In this document: in pieces, positions 1-9,878 of the stretch
How positions within the stretch are numbered: position 1 is the stretch's first letter
Layout of the letters: every line of letters starts with the position of its first letter
Source: Yoonia maritima
Lineage (GTDB): Bacteria; Pseudomonadota; Alphaproteobacteria; Rhodobacterales; Rhodobacteraceae
Assembly (NCBI RefSeq): GCF_002933395.1
Contig: NZ_PKFN01000010.1
Span: 186,001-250,000, forward strand
Length of the DNA stretch: 64,000 nt
Direction of reading: 5' to 3'
Notes under the pieces: model-generated
The model's database searches: none
The model's input: only the letters and a program-made list of their open reading frames with translations
What the model was told of the DNA's origin: nothing
Translations under genes and position numbers: made by a program

Positions 1-2718
1 GGTGATCTTGGAACCGCCCGCCATGTAAAGCATGTCACCCATGCCCAACAGCTGCTCGGCACCCATTTCACCAAGGATCGTGCGGCTATCGATTTTCGAC
101 GTCACTTGGAATGAAATCCGCGTTGGAAAGTTCGCCTTGATGGTACCTGTAATGACGTCAACCGACGGACGCTGCGTTGCCATGATCAGGTGAATACCCG
201 ACGCACGCGCCATCTGCGCAAGGCGCTGAATGCAGGCCTCGATCTCTTTACCGGCAACCATCATCAGGTCGGCCATCTCATCGACGATCACGACGATATA
301 AGGCAGCACCTCTGGCGCGAACTCTTCGGTCTCGAACACTGGATCGCCCGTTTCATCGTCAAACCCGGTCTGGACAGTGCGGCTGAACATCTCATCCTTG
401 GACAGCGCGTCTTTGACACGGCCATTGTAGCCATCAATATTCCGCACGCCCATTTTGGACATCTTGCGGTAACGCTCTTCCATCTCTCCCACGACCCACT
501 TCAGGGCGACGACCGCCTTTTTGGGGTCGGTCACAACCGGGGACAACAGGTGCGGAATGCCGTCATAAACCGATAGTTCCAGCATCTTGGGGTCGATCAT
601 GATCATGCGGCATTCTTCGGGCGTCAGCTTGTAAAGCAGCGATAGGATCATGGTGTTGATCGCCACCGATTTACCCGAACCCGTCGTACCCGCGATCAAT
701 AGGTGAGGCATCTTTGCAAGGTTCGCAACGATAGGCTCGCCACCGATATCCTTGCCCAGCGCAAGCGGCAGTTTCTGGTTTCCATCACCAAAATCACGGT
801 GCGAAAGGATTTCGCGCAGCACAACCTTTTCGCGGTTCTCGTTAGGCAATTCGATACCGATCACAGTACGGCCCGGCACGGTTGACACACGTGCAGCAAG
901 TGCAGACATCGAACGTGCAATATCATCGGCCAAACCGATCACACGGCTGGCTTTCAAACCCGGTGCGGGCTCAAGCTCGTACATTGTGACAACGGGGCCG
1001 GGGCGCACGGATGTGATTTCGCCTTTAACACCATAGTCATCCAGCACGCTTTCCAACATGCGCGCATTCTGTTCCAGCGCATCATCGCTCAGGTGATGAC
1101 GCTGAACGTCGATTGGGTTCATCAACAGATTAAGCGGCGGGTGCTCGTAATCTGCGTATTTGTCGTCAAACGCCAATGCAGGTTGGGCTTCTGCCTTTGC
1201 TTGGCGCGATGGCTGTGGCGCACGCTTTGGCGGATGCTGAATGACGGCACGTGGTTCAGGCGTCGGTGCAGCAACCGGTGCCGCAGAAACCCGCGCTGTA
1301 GCAGATGGTGCTACGGGAACATGCGCCGGCGGAATCGGCATATGTGGCGCTGCAACATAAGGTGCCGCGTCCATGTTTGGCTGCGTTGTGTCCTCATCAT
1401 CCAGCTCCGGCATCGGCTCTAGCTCGGCGATTGGTGCACGTTCTTGAACAAACGCAGACGCAGGTTCCTGCGCGGCAGGTTGGGCTGCAACAATTGGCGC
1501 TTCGCGATTACCAAAGACAAGCGGCTTAGGACCGCGACCAGCCGTCAGTGACGGTTCAATACGGACACCAGTCGGCGAGGGGGGGATCTCGCGTGCCTTA
1601 ATCGCATTGGCAATACGCGTGCTAACCCGCTCAGAGTCATTGGCGAGCGGAGCGATTGGCTCAATCGGCGCAGGCGTCACCAACTCTGGCTCTGGCATTG
1701 GATCATTGCGTTTCAACAGCCCAGACAAAAAGCTCCCGCCGGTTGCAGGTGCTGGCTCTGACGTTGTGACAGGCTGCGGCTCTACTTGCGGTGCTTCGAT
1801 GTTGCGCGATGCCGTCAATGGCGGCGCAGGTGGCATCTTTGGTGCTGCACCAGTCACCGGTGGTTCAGACACAGGCATCGCAGGGCGTGCACGCACAACT
1901 GCGGCAGCGCGGGCCTTTAAATCGGGTACGCTTGGGGCTGGATCGGCAAACGTGTCTTCTAACACATCTTCATCCATGAAATCAGTTGTTGCCCGGCGCT
2001 CTGCTGCGGTGGCGCGATATGTTTGCAGGTTAGCGTTCATGCCCTGTGCAGCCTTTGCAGACAATGCAGCGCCCTTTCCAACAAGCTTGAGCAGTGTCGC
2101 ATACAGCATCACTGTCCCAAGTAGCAGGAACCGCCCAGCAATGCGCAACTCAGGCCGAGTAAACCCAAGCGCAAAAGCCATTAAAGCAACCAGCGCAACG
2201 CCTGTCAGTAACGACAGCAGCTTAACACCGAAGACTGCGCCAAACGGAACGATGGTCAGGATAACACCTAAAACAGTATCACCAAAAAGACCGCCCATGC
2301 CAAAGTTAGCAGGCCAATCAGTCCCCGGCGTCAGCGTGGCGGCATAAACAGCGCCAACAACAATCGCGACAGGGGCAAAGATAATGCGGCCCATTGCGCG
2401 ATCTTGACCGTGGTGCAGTACAAAACGCGCACCCCAAGCGATCAACAGAACTGGCACAACCCAGATACCAAGACCAACAACCATCATTAGCGGCGCAGCA
2501 ATAGACGCACCAAAATGGCCCAGCCAGTTTTGGACAGGGGCATCAGTCGCAGAAATCCAGCTTGGGTCGTCAGGCGAATAGCTACCAACGATCATGGCAA
2601 TGATCAGGCCAACAAAGCCAAGCCCAAGACCCAGCAATTCCTTGCTGCGCTTTTCAAGCGCCGCTTGCGTTGCACTATCCAAAAGAGGGTCCCGCTGCCG
2701 TGTTTGATATGATGCCAT
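1..2718 (-). CDS. ftsK: DNA translocase FtsK (3' end beyond window)
   Basis: Septal DNA pump that moves chromosome termini during division and loads XerCD. The 906 visible codons start at ATG 2718. The N-terminal ~190 residues hold four hydrophobic membrane segments; a long Pro/Ala/Glu-rich linker follows to about residue 530; then comes the RecA-like motor with Walker A GTTGSGKS (Lys about residue 683), a Walker B-type stretch [11 protein letters not shown] and the FtsK signature [13 protein letters not shown]. The frame is still open at base 1, so the end of the motor and the gamma DNA-reading domain lie outside. An aminotransferase gene ends 11 bp upstream on the same strand, so the two may be co-transcribed. 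Identity is certain from the motor domain. Confidence 0.97.
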   Translation of the reverse strand, partial: MASYQTRQRDPLLDSATQAALEKRSKELLGLGLGFVGLIIAMIVGSYSPDDPSWISATDAPVQNWLGHFGASIAAPLMMVVGLGIWVVPVLLIAWGARFVLHHGQDRAMGRIIFAPVAIVVGAVYAATLTPGTDWPANFGMGGLFGDTVLGVILTIVPFGAVFGVKLLSLLTGVALVALMAFALGFTRPELRIAGRFLLLGTVMLYATLLKLVGKGAALSAKAAQGMNANLQTYRATAAERRATTDFMDEDVLEDTFADPAPSVPDLKARAAAVVRARPAMPVSEPPVTGAAPKMPPAPPLTASRNIEAPQVEPQPVTTSEPAPATGGSFLSGLLKRNDPMPEPELVTPAPIEPIAPLANDSERVSTRIANAIKAREIPPSPTGVRIEPSLTAGRGPKPLVFGNREAPIVAAQPAAQEPASAFVQERAPIAELEPMPELDDEDTTQPNMDAAPYVAAPHMPIPPAHVPVAPSATARVSAAPVAAPTPEPRAVIQHPPKRAPQPSRQAKAEAQPALAFDDKYADYEHPPLNLLMNPIDVQRHHLSDDALEQNARMLESVLDDYGVKGEITSVRPGPVVTMYELEPAPGLKASRVIGLADDIARSMSALAARVSTVPGRTVIGIELPNENREKVVLREILSHRDFGDGNQKLPLALGKDIGGEPIVANLAKMPHLLIAGTTGSGKSVAINTMILSLLYKLTPEECRMIMIDPKMLELSVYDGIPHLLSPVVTDPKKAVVALKWVVGEMEERYRKMSKMGVRNIDGYNGRVKDALSKDEMFSRTVQTGFDDETGDPVFETEEFAPEVLPYIVVIVDEMADLMMVAGKEIEACIQRLAQMARASGIHLIMATQRPSVDVITGTIKANFPTRISFQVTSKIDSRTILGEMGAEQLLGMGDMLYMAGGSKIT

Positions 2719-2729
2719 CTTTACCGTCC

Positions 2730-3905
2730 TCAACCATACAAACAGTCACGAATCAAAGTCAGTCCGCGCTGCATTTCTTGTGTTGGGGCCACCATAGCGA
2801 CCCGAATATAACCTGCGCCGGGGTTCTCGCCCGCGACATCGCGACTGAGGTACGCGCCGGGCAAAACCCGAACACCTGTTTCCTGCCACAGCTTTAGCGC
2901 CGCCGCTTCGCCGTCTTCAACAGGCAGCCAAAGAAAGAAACCCGCCTGTGGCGATTGATACCCCGGCACCTGCCCGAATATTTCATCCGCGATTTCGTAT
3001 TTCTGATGATAAAGCGCGCGGTTTTCTTCAACATGCGCTTCGTCATCCCAGACCTTTGCTGCAACTGCCTGCAGCGGCTCTGGCAAAGGTGCGCCCGCAA
3101 AGGCGCGTAACTGCCGAATACGCGCGATGGATTTTGTACCACCAGCACAGAACCCAGACCGTAGGCCCGGCAGATTCGACCGTTTCGACAGCGAATGAAA
3201 AATGACCACCCGATCAGGATCTGCACCCATCTCGGTCGCGATCTGCAATGCACCAACCGGCGGCGTCTCGCGATAAATCTCGGAATAGCATTCATCAGCA
3301 AAAATGATGAAATCATGCTTTTCGGCCAGCGTGATCAACGCACGCCAATATTCCGCATCAGCCACAGCACCCTGTGGGTTCGCGGGCGAACAGATATAAG
3401 CAATCGTCGTGCGGGCCAGAACGTCATCAGGCAACACATGGAAATCTGGCAAGTGACCGCTGCTTTCGGTCGCCGGGACATAAATCGGCTCGGCACCGAC
3501 AGACAGCGCAGCAACAGCATACACCTGATAAAACGGGTTCGGCGTCAGAATGACAGGCTGGCCATTATTTTCTTCAGGGCTCAACGCCATCGCAGCGTTA
3601 TACAGCCCTTCACGCGTTCCGTTCAGTGTCAGAATTTGGTCATGCGCAAGGTCCAGGCCATAACGGCGGTTCAAAAACCCGGCGATCGCATCAAGCAAGT
3701 CATCAGTGCCGTTATTATTCGGATACTTTGCAAAGCCCTGCAGATTAGCCGCAAGGATATCACCCACAAACGCAGGAAACGCATGGCGCGGTTCGCCAAT
3801 CGTCATATTGATCACGTCCGAGGCCGTTGTCGGTACGTCAAGTAACGCACGCAAACGGGGCCACGTCGCAACCGGGAGGTTCGAAAACCGCTCGGGTAAC
3901 ACCAT
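2730..3905 (-). CDS. Class I/II PLP aminotransferase, DapC-like
   Basis: A 391-aa fold-type I aminotransferase. The PLP lysine is Lys241 in [12 protein letters not shown], and the cofactor-binding Asp is in [10 protein letters not shown] (about residue 204). NPNPFY and CSPANPQGA stretches are typical of the succinyldiaminopimelate/aspartate aminotransferase branch. In related alphaproteobacteria this protein beside ftsK is usually annotated as a DapC-type or generic aminotransferase. A role in lysine or diaminopimelate synthesis is plausible but not proven by sequence. The start at ATG 3905 gives a full-length N-terminus ([10 protein letters not shown]). An amidase gene lies about 107 bp upstream on the same strand. 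Confidence 0.88.
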   Translation of the reverse strand: MVLPERFSNLPVATWPRLRALLDVPTTASDVINMTIGEPRHAFPAFVGDILAANLQGFAKYPNNNGTDDLLDAIAGFLNRRYGLDLAHDQILTLNGTREGLYNAAMALSPEENNGQPVILTPNPFYQVYAVAALSVGAEPIYVPATESSGHLPDFHVLPDDVLARTTIAYICSPANPQGAVADAEYWRALITLAEKHDFIIFADECYSEIYRETPPVGALQIATEMGADPDRVVIFHSLSKRSNLPGLRSGFCAGGTKSIARIRQLRAFAGAPLPEPLQAVAAKVWDDEAHVEENRALYHQKYEIADEIFGQVPGYQSPQAGFFLWLPVEDGEAAALKLWQETGVRVLPGAYLSRDVAGENPGAGYIRVAMVAPTQEMQRGLTLIRDCLYG

Positions 3906-4012
3906 AACTGCCTCAATTCACGGGATCATTTCGCCCCGTTTTTTTACCAAAGTAGCGTGATGCCACCCTGTCTGTCCAGAACTAGCGGCGAATCGTTGTG
4001 ATTTTGTGGCTT

Positions 4013-5341
4013 TTACGCCAGCGCTTGTTCAGCGGCGGCACACAGGCGCAACAGCGCGGCCTCGCCCCCATTTGACCCGTTAAACATGATCCCGCAGGAT
4101 GGAACGCCAGTAGGCAAAGTCACAGACGCCAAATCAAGCAGGTTCGCCACACGTGTATTACGCAGCGCCAACAAGTTCTCGGCCTTATAATATGAGTCAT
4201 CCGACAACAGGCGATCCGCATGCGGCGGCAGTATCGGCGCCGTCGGCATAATCACCGCATCAAACTGCACGACCTCGGCTGCGTATTGCTTGCGAATATC
4301 GCGCAGCAGGTTCCAACCCGCCACGTAATCAGGGCCACTTACATCCTTGCCACCACGAACACGCTCCAAAATCTGCGGGAACATCTTTTCGGGATTTGCC
4401 TCGACCAGATCACGCCACCAGCCATAGCTATCAGCGGCGTACAGATTACCCGCCACATTGAACGCATCAAACAGCTGCGAGAAGTAGCGGTGCTCAACAA
4501 TCGCGCCAGCGTTCTGCAACCGTTCAACCGCACTTTGGAACGCCGCCCGCGGCGCATCGCGCACATCATCGGGAACGATGGTATCCAACACCATCAACCG
4601 AACACCTTTTAAATCTGTATGCCCCAGATCAACGGCTTTCTCACCCTCCAACGCAGCATACAAAAGCGCGGCATCCTCGACCGACCGGCACAGCGGACCG
4701 ACGGTATCAAAGGTCAGGCAAAGCGGCACAACACCATCCAGCGACAACCGCCCATGCGTGGTTTTCAAACCAACCAGATCGTTCCACGCAGACGGAATAC
4801 GCACCGATCCACCAGTATCAGACCCTATTCCAGCCGCCGCCAACCCAAACGCAACCGAAGTCCCCGCCCCAGACGATGACCCACCAGCAACGGCGTCATG
4901 GTCATTCACACAAGGCGGCGTCGCCGTAATCGGGTTCAGCCCAAGCCCCGAAAACGCGATCTCGGACATGTGTGTTTTACCAAGGCACACCAGCCCGGCA
5001 GCAGTCGCATTCTGCAACACCAACGCATCCTGCGTCGGCACACGGCCCGCCATCAATGCGGTACCTGCCTCGGTCGCAATGCCAGCGGTATCGAACAGAT
5101 CTTTCCAAGACACAGGCACACCATCCAACGGCCCACGGCGAAACCCGGATTTTGCGCGCTCTGAAGCCGCAGCAGCCTCGGTCCGCGCACGGTCATGCAT
5201 CACCCGCGCATAGATACGATGACGGAATTCGTGCGTATCAATGGCATCCAGATACACATCCGTCAGAGCAACCGGATCAATCTCCCCCGCCCCAATCGCA
5301 CGACCCAAATCAGCCGCCGTCATCCATCGCCAATCTTGCAT
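4013..5341 (-). CDS. Amidase signature family protein
   Basis: A 442-aa amidase-signature enzyme hydrolysing an unknown amide. The Ser-cisSer-Lys triad is visible: Lys80 in PVSWKDLF, the cis-Ser in GGSSSGAG (about 155) and the nucleophile Ser179 in GSDTGGSVR. The length suits stand-alone amidases rather than GatA (about 490 aa), and no gatB/gatC neighbours are present, so a role in tRNA amidation is unlikely. The start is ATG 5341, with a short AGGAGAAT ribosome site just upstream. It heads the strand run amidase–aminotransferase–ftsK. Substrate unknown. Confidence 0.9.
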   Translation of the reverse strand: MQDWRWMTAADLGRAIGAGEIDPVALTDVYLDAIDTHEFRHRIYARVMHDRARTEAAAASERAKSGFRRGPLDGVPVSWKDLFDTAGIATEAGTALMAGRVPTQDALVLQNATAAGLVCLGKTHMSEIAFSGLGLNPITATPPCVNDHDAVAGGSSSGAGTSVAFGLAAAGIGSDTGGSVRIPSAWNDLVGLKTTHGRLSLDGVVPLCLTFDTVGPLCRSVEDAALLYAALEGEKAVDLGHTDLKGVRLMVLDTIVPDDVRDAPRAAFQSAVERLQNAGAIVEHRYFSQLFDAFNVAGNLYAADSYGWWRDLVEANPEKMFPQILERVRGGKDVSGPDYVAGWNLLRDIRKQYAAEVVQFDAVIMPTAPILPPHADRLLSDDSYYKAENLLALRNTRVANLLDLASVTLPTGVPSCGIMFNGSNGGEAALLRLCAAAEQALA

Positions 5342-5471
5342 GTGAATTCTCCTATCTTACTGCGACCCTAGCGGGGAGGAAAACGGAGAACAATCGAGGA
5401 AAGGAGCGGCTTCGGGTCACAGTTTGTGCCGCAGTCATTGGCTGCGCTTCAATTTGGTATGTTATAGCTGG

Positions 5472-6077
5472 CTAAGGTCCGGTAATATCGGGGCCATAGG
5501 TCACTGACTGGTCTTTTATGACAACGTGACCGCGCTTCTCCAGTTGAGCAACCATCGCCGCCAGTTCAGCCTGGTCTAAACTCTTCAAGAAAAGGGCATT
5601 GACCGTGCCAATGAGAGTTTTAAGCTTCCTTGGTCGCGATGTGCCCCTAGATCTCAAGCTGTCGATTATTGCTTCAATTTTCTGATCCAGTGAACTTGCG
5701 TTCGAGATTTTGACGAATGGAATCTCCGATAGATCGGGGTGACGGTGGACGTGGATTTTTCTTTCCCGCAGATGAGCAACCAAAGGGTCAAAGCCCTTGT
5801 CACGCGATACTATGTGGAAATACGCACTGCCGTCTTTTGCGGCCAATTCGCCCAAATAGAACGCGATATGGAAGTCCAAAGCGTTCGAACCGTTCCCCGA
5901 AATCCTCTGATAGCTAGCATTCTGCCCTAAATCTTGTAGCGCTTGAGCAAAATCAAAGGGGACGTTTTTCTGGTTTGCGCCGACAAATACAATCAACGTG
6001 AAGGTGTGCCCTGATAGCAGCCCTAGATTTTTAGGCTGCACATTTTCAAAGTCGATTAAAATATAGTTGTTCTTCAA
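5472..6077 (-). CDS. PIN/NYN-like domain protein
   Basis: A 201-aa protein starting at ATG 6077. Residues ~1–130 look like a PIN/NYN-type fold: an N-terminal hydrophobic strand with acidic IDFENV, a middle Asp in NALDFHIAF and a late acidic VSRDKGFDPL stretch, matching the spacing of acidic metal ligands in such nucleases. Residues ~135–201 (KTLIGTVNALF ... LEKRGHVV) resemble a small winged-helix or LOTUS-like module. An RNA-directed nuclease or RNA-binding role is an inference from the fold. It stands alone, divergent from the UbiH-like gene and separated from the amidase by about 130 bp. I do not recognise a characterised orthologue. Confidence 0.7.
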   Translation of the reverse strand: MKNNYILIDFENVQPKNLGLLSGHTFTLIVFVGANQKNVPFDFAQALQDLGQNASYQRISGNGSNALDFHIAFYLGELAAKDGSAYFHIVSRDKGFDPLVAHLRERKIHVHRHPDLSEIPFVKISNASSLDQKIEAIIDSLRSRGTSRPRKLKTLIGTVNALFLKSLDQAELAAMVAQLEKRGHVVIKDQSVTYGPDITGP

Positions 6078-6447
6078 TCTTTGCGCTCCAATGCTCGCTC
6101 TTAATCGTAGCGAATTAGCTTACAAACAGCAAATTCTCTGGTGTCTTTTTTTTGCAAAACCTTTACGCGTGCCATAAAGCCGACAGCACCTGCTAGAAAC
6201 GCGCATATCCGCTTTTGACTACCATCCTCGCACTTCCACACCGCATAAACGCACGCAGCATTAACCCCGTTCGGCTATACAAAATATGCCCGACACCAGT
6301 CCGACGCATCTCCGGCCGCTCACTTCCCAATAAAATAACGCGTTAATCCTCACTTCGAGCCAAACCGCAAAAACCACAGTACGGTACCCCACCTCAGCGG
6401 CCAAGGATCGCATGGACAATCTGGCCCGCAGGGTCATATTACGCCCT
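6078..6447. other. Divergent intergenic region
   Basis: 370 bp between the divergent PIN-like gene and the UbiH-like gene. It must hold both promoters. It contains a T-rich run near 6146–6153, and I see no convincing hairpin, RNA gene or conserved small ORF. An overlapping minus frame through 6261–6566 is judged spurious. Confidence 0.5.
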
Positions 6448-7659
6448 ATGGATACGGATATCATCATCGTAGGTGGCGGGCTGAACGGCCCGGCCTTGGC
6501 ACTGGCTGCTGCACAGGCAGGCTTTGCCGTGACAATCATCGACAGCTTGGCCATTGATCGGCGCAAACGCCCTGATTTTGATGGGCGCAGCTATGCTTTG
6601 GCGCTGTCATCAAAGCGTCTATTACAAGGCATCGGTGTATGGGATGCCGTCAGCGATGACGCCCAGCCGATGCTAGAAATCAAGGTCACCGATGGCCGTG
6701 CAGGCGAAGGGCCAAGCCCGTGGATGCTGCATTTCGATCACGCCGAAATCGAAGAAGGCCCGATGGGTTTCATGGTCGAAGACCGCCACCTGCGCCGCGC
6801 ATTTCTTGACGCGATGGCAGAGGAACCTTTGATCACCCAACTGTCCAAAGAAACCGTTGTTTCACAGGCGATCCAGAACGCCCAAGCCAGCGTGACGCTC
6901 GCCTCTGGCAAGGTGGTAACTGGACATATTTTGGTCGGGTCTGATGGTCGCCGCAGTGGTACCGCCGAACGCGCCGGGATCAAGCGCACTGGCTGGGGTT
7001 ACGGGCAAACCGCCGTAGTCTGCGCCGCCGTCCACGACAAACCGCACGGCGGTATCGCGCACCAGTTCTTTATGCCCGGTGGCCCGCTTGCCATACTGCC
7101 GCTCACGGAAAATCGCAGCTCAATCGTGTGGAGCGAAACTGACGCCCGCGCCACCGAACTCGCCACAATGAATGACACAGATTTCCTTGATGCACTGCGC
7201 CCCGCCTTCGGCAGTTTCCTTGGCCAAATCAGCCTGACAGGCGCAAGGTTCACCTATCCGCTAGGCCTCACGCTCGCCAACAGCCTGATCGGTGATCGGC
7301 TAGCGCTGGTCGGCGACGCCGCCCACGGGATGCACCCCATTGCAGGGCAAGGATTGAACGCCGGATTACGCGACGTGGCCGCATTGGCCGAGGTCCTATC
7401 AGACGCGCGCGCGCGCGGCGAAGACATCGGTAGCCTGCAAGTTTTGGAACGCTACCAACTATGGCGGCGGTTTGACACGGCGACGCTCGCGCTCGCCACT
7501 GACACGTTCAACCGACTGTTTTCAAACGATAACCCACTGCTGCGTGCAGCGCGTGATATCGGCATGGGCGCAGTCAACGCGATCCCCGGCCTTCGGCGCG
7601 GCTTCATCCGCGAAGCAGCCGGGCTGACCGGTGATTTGCCAAAACTAATGCAGGGGTAG
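6448..7659 (+). CDS. UbiH/UbiF/Coq6-family FAD monooxygenase
   Basis: A 403-aa aromatic-ring hydroxylase of the ubiquinone biosynthesis family, which hydroxylates the quinone-head precursor using FAD and NAD(P)H. An N-terminal dinucleotide motif (IIIVGGGLNGPALALAA), a central VGSDGRRSGT DG motif, and the signature GDAAHGMHPIAGQGLNAG near residue 290 are all present. I chose ATG 6448 (MDTDIIIVG) because the Rossmann motif must begin close to the N-terminus; the 12-codon extension to 6412 adds nothing family-like. The methionine aminopeptidase gene begins 6 bp downstream, so the two are probably co-transcribed. Which ring position it hydroxylates cannot be read from sequence. Confidence 0.92.
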   Translation: MDTDIIIVGGGLNGPALALAAAQAGFAVTIIDSLAIDRRKRPDFDGRSYALALSSKRLLQGIGVWDAVSDDAQPMLEIKVTDGRAGEGPSPWMLHFDHAEIEEGPMGFMVEDRHLRRAFLDAMAEEPLITQLSKETVVSQAIQNAQASVTLASGKVVTGHILVGSDGRRSGTAERAGIKRTGWGYGQTAVVCAAVHDKPHGGIAHQFFMPGGPLAILPLTENRSSIVWSETDARATELATMNDTDFLDALRPAFGSFLGQISLTGARFTYPLGLTLANSLIGDRLALVGDAAHGMHPIAGQGLNAGLRDVAALAEVLSDARARGEDIGSLQVLERYQLWRRFDTATLALATDTFNRLFSNDNPLLRAARDIGMGAVNAIPGLRRGFIREAAGLTGDLPKLMQG

Positions 7660-7665
7660 CGATCA

Positions 7666-8415
7666 GTGACCATTACAAAAGAGGACGAACTGGACGGTCT
7701 AAAGGAAATCGGCCGCATTGTTTCCAACACCATGCACACCATGGCCAAAGCAATCGAACCCGGCATGACCACCGCAGAGCTAGACGACATCGGCCGAGAG
7801 CTGCTGGAGCGTGAAGGCGCGGTATCTGCCCCGCAATCCGCCTATGACTTTCCCGGTGCAACATGCATTAGCGTGAACGAAGAAATTGCCCACGGCATTC
7901 CGGGCGACCGCGTTATTGCGTCTGGCGATCTGGTCAATATCGATGTGTCCGCGTCAAAGAACGGGCTGTTCGCTGACACCGGCGCAACCTTTCGCGTTGG
8001 CAAGGTCCGGCCATCACTGGATCAACTGTGCCGCGACGGCAAACGCGCAATGCAGATCGGTATCAAAGAGGTGCGCAGCAATAGGCCCCTCGCCAACATT
8101 GGTAACGCAATCGGACGCTTTGCCGCGGATCGTGACTATACGCTGATCCGTAACCTTGCCAGTCACGGTGTTGGCAGATCTCTACATGAATATCCAAATG
8201 AAATCGCTACATGGCCGACCCGTAGTGACAGACGGCGAATTAACAAAGGGCTGGTGCTGACCGTTGAGCCATTCTTATCCAAGGGCGGACTTTGGGCGAC
8301 TGACGGTGACGACGGATGGACACTTTACAGCGAACCTCAGGCACCCGTTGTTCAATATGAACATACCGTTGTCGCGACGGACAAAGGCGCGATTGTTGTG
8401 ACCATGCCGGGTTAA
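7666..8415 (+). CDS. map: Type I methionine aminopeptidase
   Basis: Removes the initiator methionine from new proteins. At 249 aa it is a normal length for type I enzymes. The five metal ligands are visible: Asp93 (NIDVSASKNG), Asp104, His167 (ASHGVGRSLHE), Glu201 (LTVEPFL) and Glu232 (QYEHTVV); His76 in EIAHGIPG matches the substrate-contacting histidine. Translation probably begins at GTG 7666, 6 bp after the hydroxylase stop; no better ATG fits the N-terminal helix. Roseobacters often carry more than one map gene, so this may be an accessory copy. Confidence 0.92.
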   Translation: MTITKEDELDGLKEIGRIVSNTMHTMAKAIEPGMTTAELDDIGRELLEREGAVSAPQSAYDFPGATCISVNEEIAHGIPGDRVIASGDLVNIDVSASKNGLFADTGATFRVGKVRPSLDQLCRDGKRAMQIGIKEVRSNRPLANIGNAIGRFAADRDYTLIRNLASHGVGRSLHEYPNEIATWPTRSDRRRINKGLVLTVEPFLSKGGLWATDGDDGWTLYSEPQAPVVQYEHTVVATDKGAIVVTMPG

Positions 8416-8484
8416 ACACGGGCTGGACTGAACTTGAGTCTGGTGTAATCTGACCTCGCACAATCAAAACATGTTGAGGATAAG

Positions 8485-9033
8485 ATGCCCAACAACGACA
8501 CGTCGCCCTTTTTCGATATCCATAAATCGGTTAAACGGCGGGCGGTTACGAGGTTGATTATCGTTCCCCTAATGGCCATCGGACTTATCTATTTTGGGCT
8601 ACGTCTAATCCCGGGCAGGTTTGGCTTTGGCATGTCGATCCACGACCCCAACTTCTGGAACATCGTTGGGGTCTTCTTGGTTGGCACTGGGGCCTACCAT
8701 CTTATTAAGGAAGCCGTTTTTGCATATCGGTCACGCAAACCGTCTGGATACTGGCATTTTCGCCTAACGTCTGACGATTTGCTTTGGCATGTGCCGCAAC
8801 ATGCACACGGCACAGAAATCGGGTTTCATGTGGACCTTTCAGACATCAAAGAAGTCGAATTCCGCACGCTTGAACGCGACGAACAATCTGATCGACGCAG
8901 TTATTGGATGCACTTTAACTATGACACACCCGCGATCGAGCTTAAGAATTATTCAGGTGTAAGCCTAAGTTGGATCGCTGAGAAAATCAGAGAAGCTGGC
9001 GTGCCTTACAAAGAAACGCGCAGAGCGTATTAA
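8485..9033 (+). CDS. Hypothetical membrane protein with cytoplasmic C-terminal domain
   Basis: A 182-aa protein I do not recognise. Two hydrophobic segments are seen at about residues 22–42 (LIIVPLMAIGLIYFGLRLI) and 57–78 (FWNIVGVFLVGTGAYHLI), followed by a soluble ~100-aa C-terminal region with alternating strands that resembles a PH-like or bacterial PH domain, though this is only an impression. The start is ATG 8485 after a purine-rich GAGGATAAG. It follows map on the same strand and converges on the Trm112-like gene. Confidence 0.75.
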   Translation: MPNNDTSPFFDIHKSVKRRAVTRLIIVPLMAIGLIYFGLRLIPGRFGFGMSIHDPNFWNIVGVFLVGTGAYHLIKEAVFAYRSRKPSGYWHFRLTSDDLLWHVPQHAHGTEIGFHVDLSDIKEVEFRTLERDEQSDRRSYWMHFNYDTPAIELKNYSGVSLSWIAEKIREAGVPYKETRRAY

Positions 9034-9213
9034 TCAATCCAGCTTGCGCGCCTCGTCCACCAACATCACTGGGATGCCATTGCGAATTGGAAAGGCAAGC
9101 TGCGCGTTTTTCGACACTAACTCTTGCTTTTCTGCATCATAGGTCAGTGTCGCTTGGGTCATTGGGCAGACCAAAGCCTCTAGCATTTTTGGATCGAATT
9201 GTGTCTCGTTCAT
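9034..9213 (-). CDS. Trm112 family protein
   Basis: A 59-aa protein of the Trm112/YcaR family, small zinc-ribbon-like partners that in other systems support methyltransferases. The sequence reads [20 protein letters not shown], then [12 protein letters not shown] and ends EARKLD: the family core (LVCP, F-P-I-R-x-G-I-P-V-M-L). Only one of the usual N-terminal cysteines is present (VCPMT), common in bacterial members. Its ATG overlaps the stop of the LON-domain gene in an ATGA junction (9210–9213), so the two are translationally coupled. Confidence 0.9.
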   Translation of the reverse strand: MNETQFDPKMLEALVCPMTQATLTYDAEKQELVSKNAQLAFPIRNGIPVMLVDEARKLD

Positions 9214-9860
9214 TGCAAAATCTCGTCCCCTGATCCGCCACGCAAGGCGAACTGGATTAGTGTTGTCAGCGTCTCGCGGCGCGTGGTGAGTGATGGCGCC
9301 TCTAGCAGGGCTTGCTTGTCTTCGGGATCAAAAGGGCACAGCATCGCGAGTGAATTGATCAGCAGTTCATCGTCTGCATCACCCAAGCTGTCCCAATCTG
9401 TGGACAGGCCTTTGTCTTCGAAAAACCGACCAAGCGTTTTCATGAATGGTTCTCGGTCAAAACCGGGATCTTTCTCGGCGCTGCCAAGATCGCGATCAAA
9501 ACCGTTCCAATCAACTTTGCAGCGTCGATAGGGCGTGAAACCATCAACCTCATTTGCGATCCGAAACCGCGATGCGCCGGATAGAGTGATCATATAGCGT
9601 CCATCCTCTGTCTCAGAGAATGCGGTGATCCGACCGGCACAACCAATCGCGTGTAAACGGCTACTGTCGTCCGGGCGCGCATAGGGTTGGACCATGCCAA
9701 TCAGTCGGTGCGAAGTTTTCAGCACATCATCCAGCATCGCCAGATAGCGTGGTTCAAACAAATGCAACGGCAAACGTGCGCGCGGCAAAAGCAACGCACC
9801 CGGTAGCGGGAACACAGGAATAACATCAGGCAGGTCAGCGATTGGTATCATGACAGTCAA
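9210..9860 (-). CDS. LON substrate-binding-domain protein
   Basis: A 216-aa protein made of the Lon protease N-terminal substrate-binding domain alone; the AAA and protease parts are absent. It begins [28 protein letters not shown] (family signature [12 protein letters not shown]) and continues with LHLFEPRY and IGCAGRI, as in the stand-alone LON-domain family. Function in bacteria is not settled. It sits between the thioredoxin-TPR gene (18 bp upstream) and the Trm112-like gene (4-nt overlap), an arrangement common in this group. Confidence 0.92.
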   Translation of the reverse strand: MTVMIPIADLPDVIPVFPLPGALLLPRARLPLHLFEPRYLAMLDDVLKTSHRLIGMVQPYARPDDSSRLHAIGCAGRITAFSETEDGRYMITLSGASRFRIANEVDGFTPYRRCKVDWNGFDRDLGSAEKDPGFDREPFMKTLGRFFEDKGLSTDWDSLGDADDELLINSLAMLCPFDPEDKQALLEAPSLTTRRETLTTLIQFALRGGSGDEILQ

Positions 9861-9878
9861 CCTAGGCCGATATACCGA

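Noticed and set aside
1607..2347. 246-aa plus-strand frame opposite ftsK
   Set aside because: Shadow of the ftsK linker; low-complexity Ala/Ser/Gly protein with no family features.
3920..3945. ACGGG/CCCGT with a T-run, looks like a plus-strand terminator
   Set aside because: Only a 5-bp stem, and no plus-strand gene precedes it; it lies in the leader of the minus-strand aminotransferase.
4578..5213. 211-aa plus-strand frame
   Set aside because: Antisense to the amidase, which has complete catalytic motifs.
6261..6566. 101-aa minus frame across the UbiH-like gene start
   Set aside because: Overlaps the true hydroxylase N-terminus; composition not protein-like.
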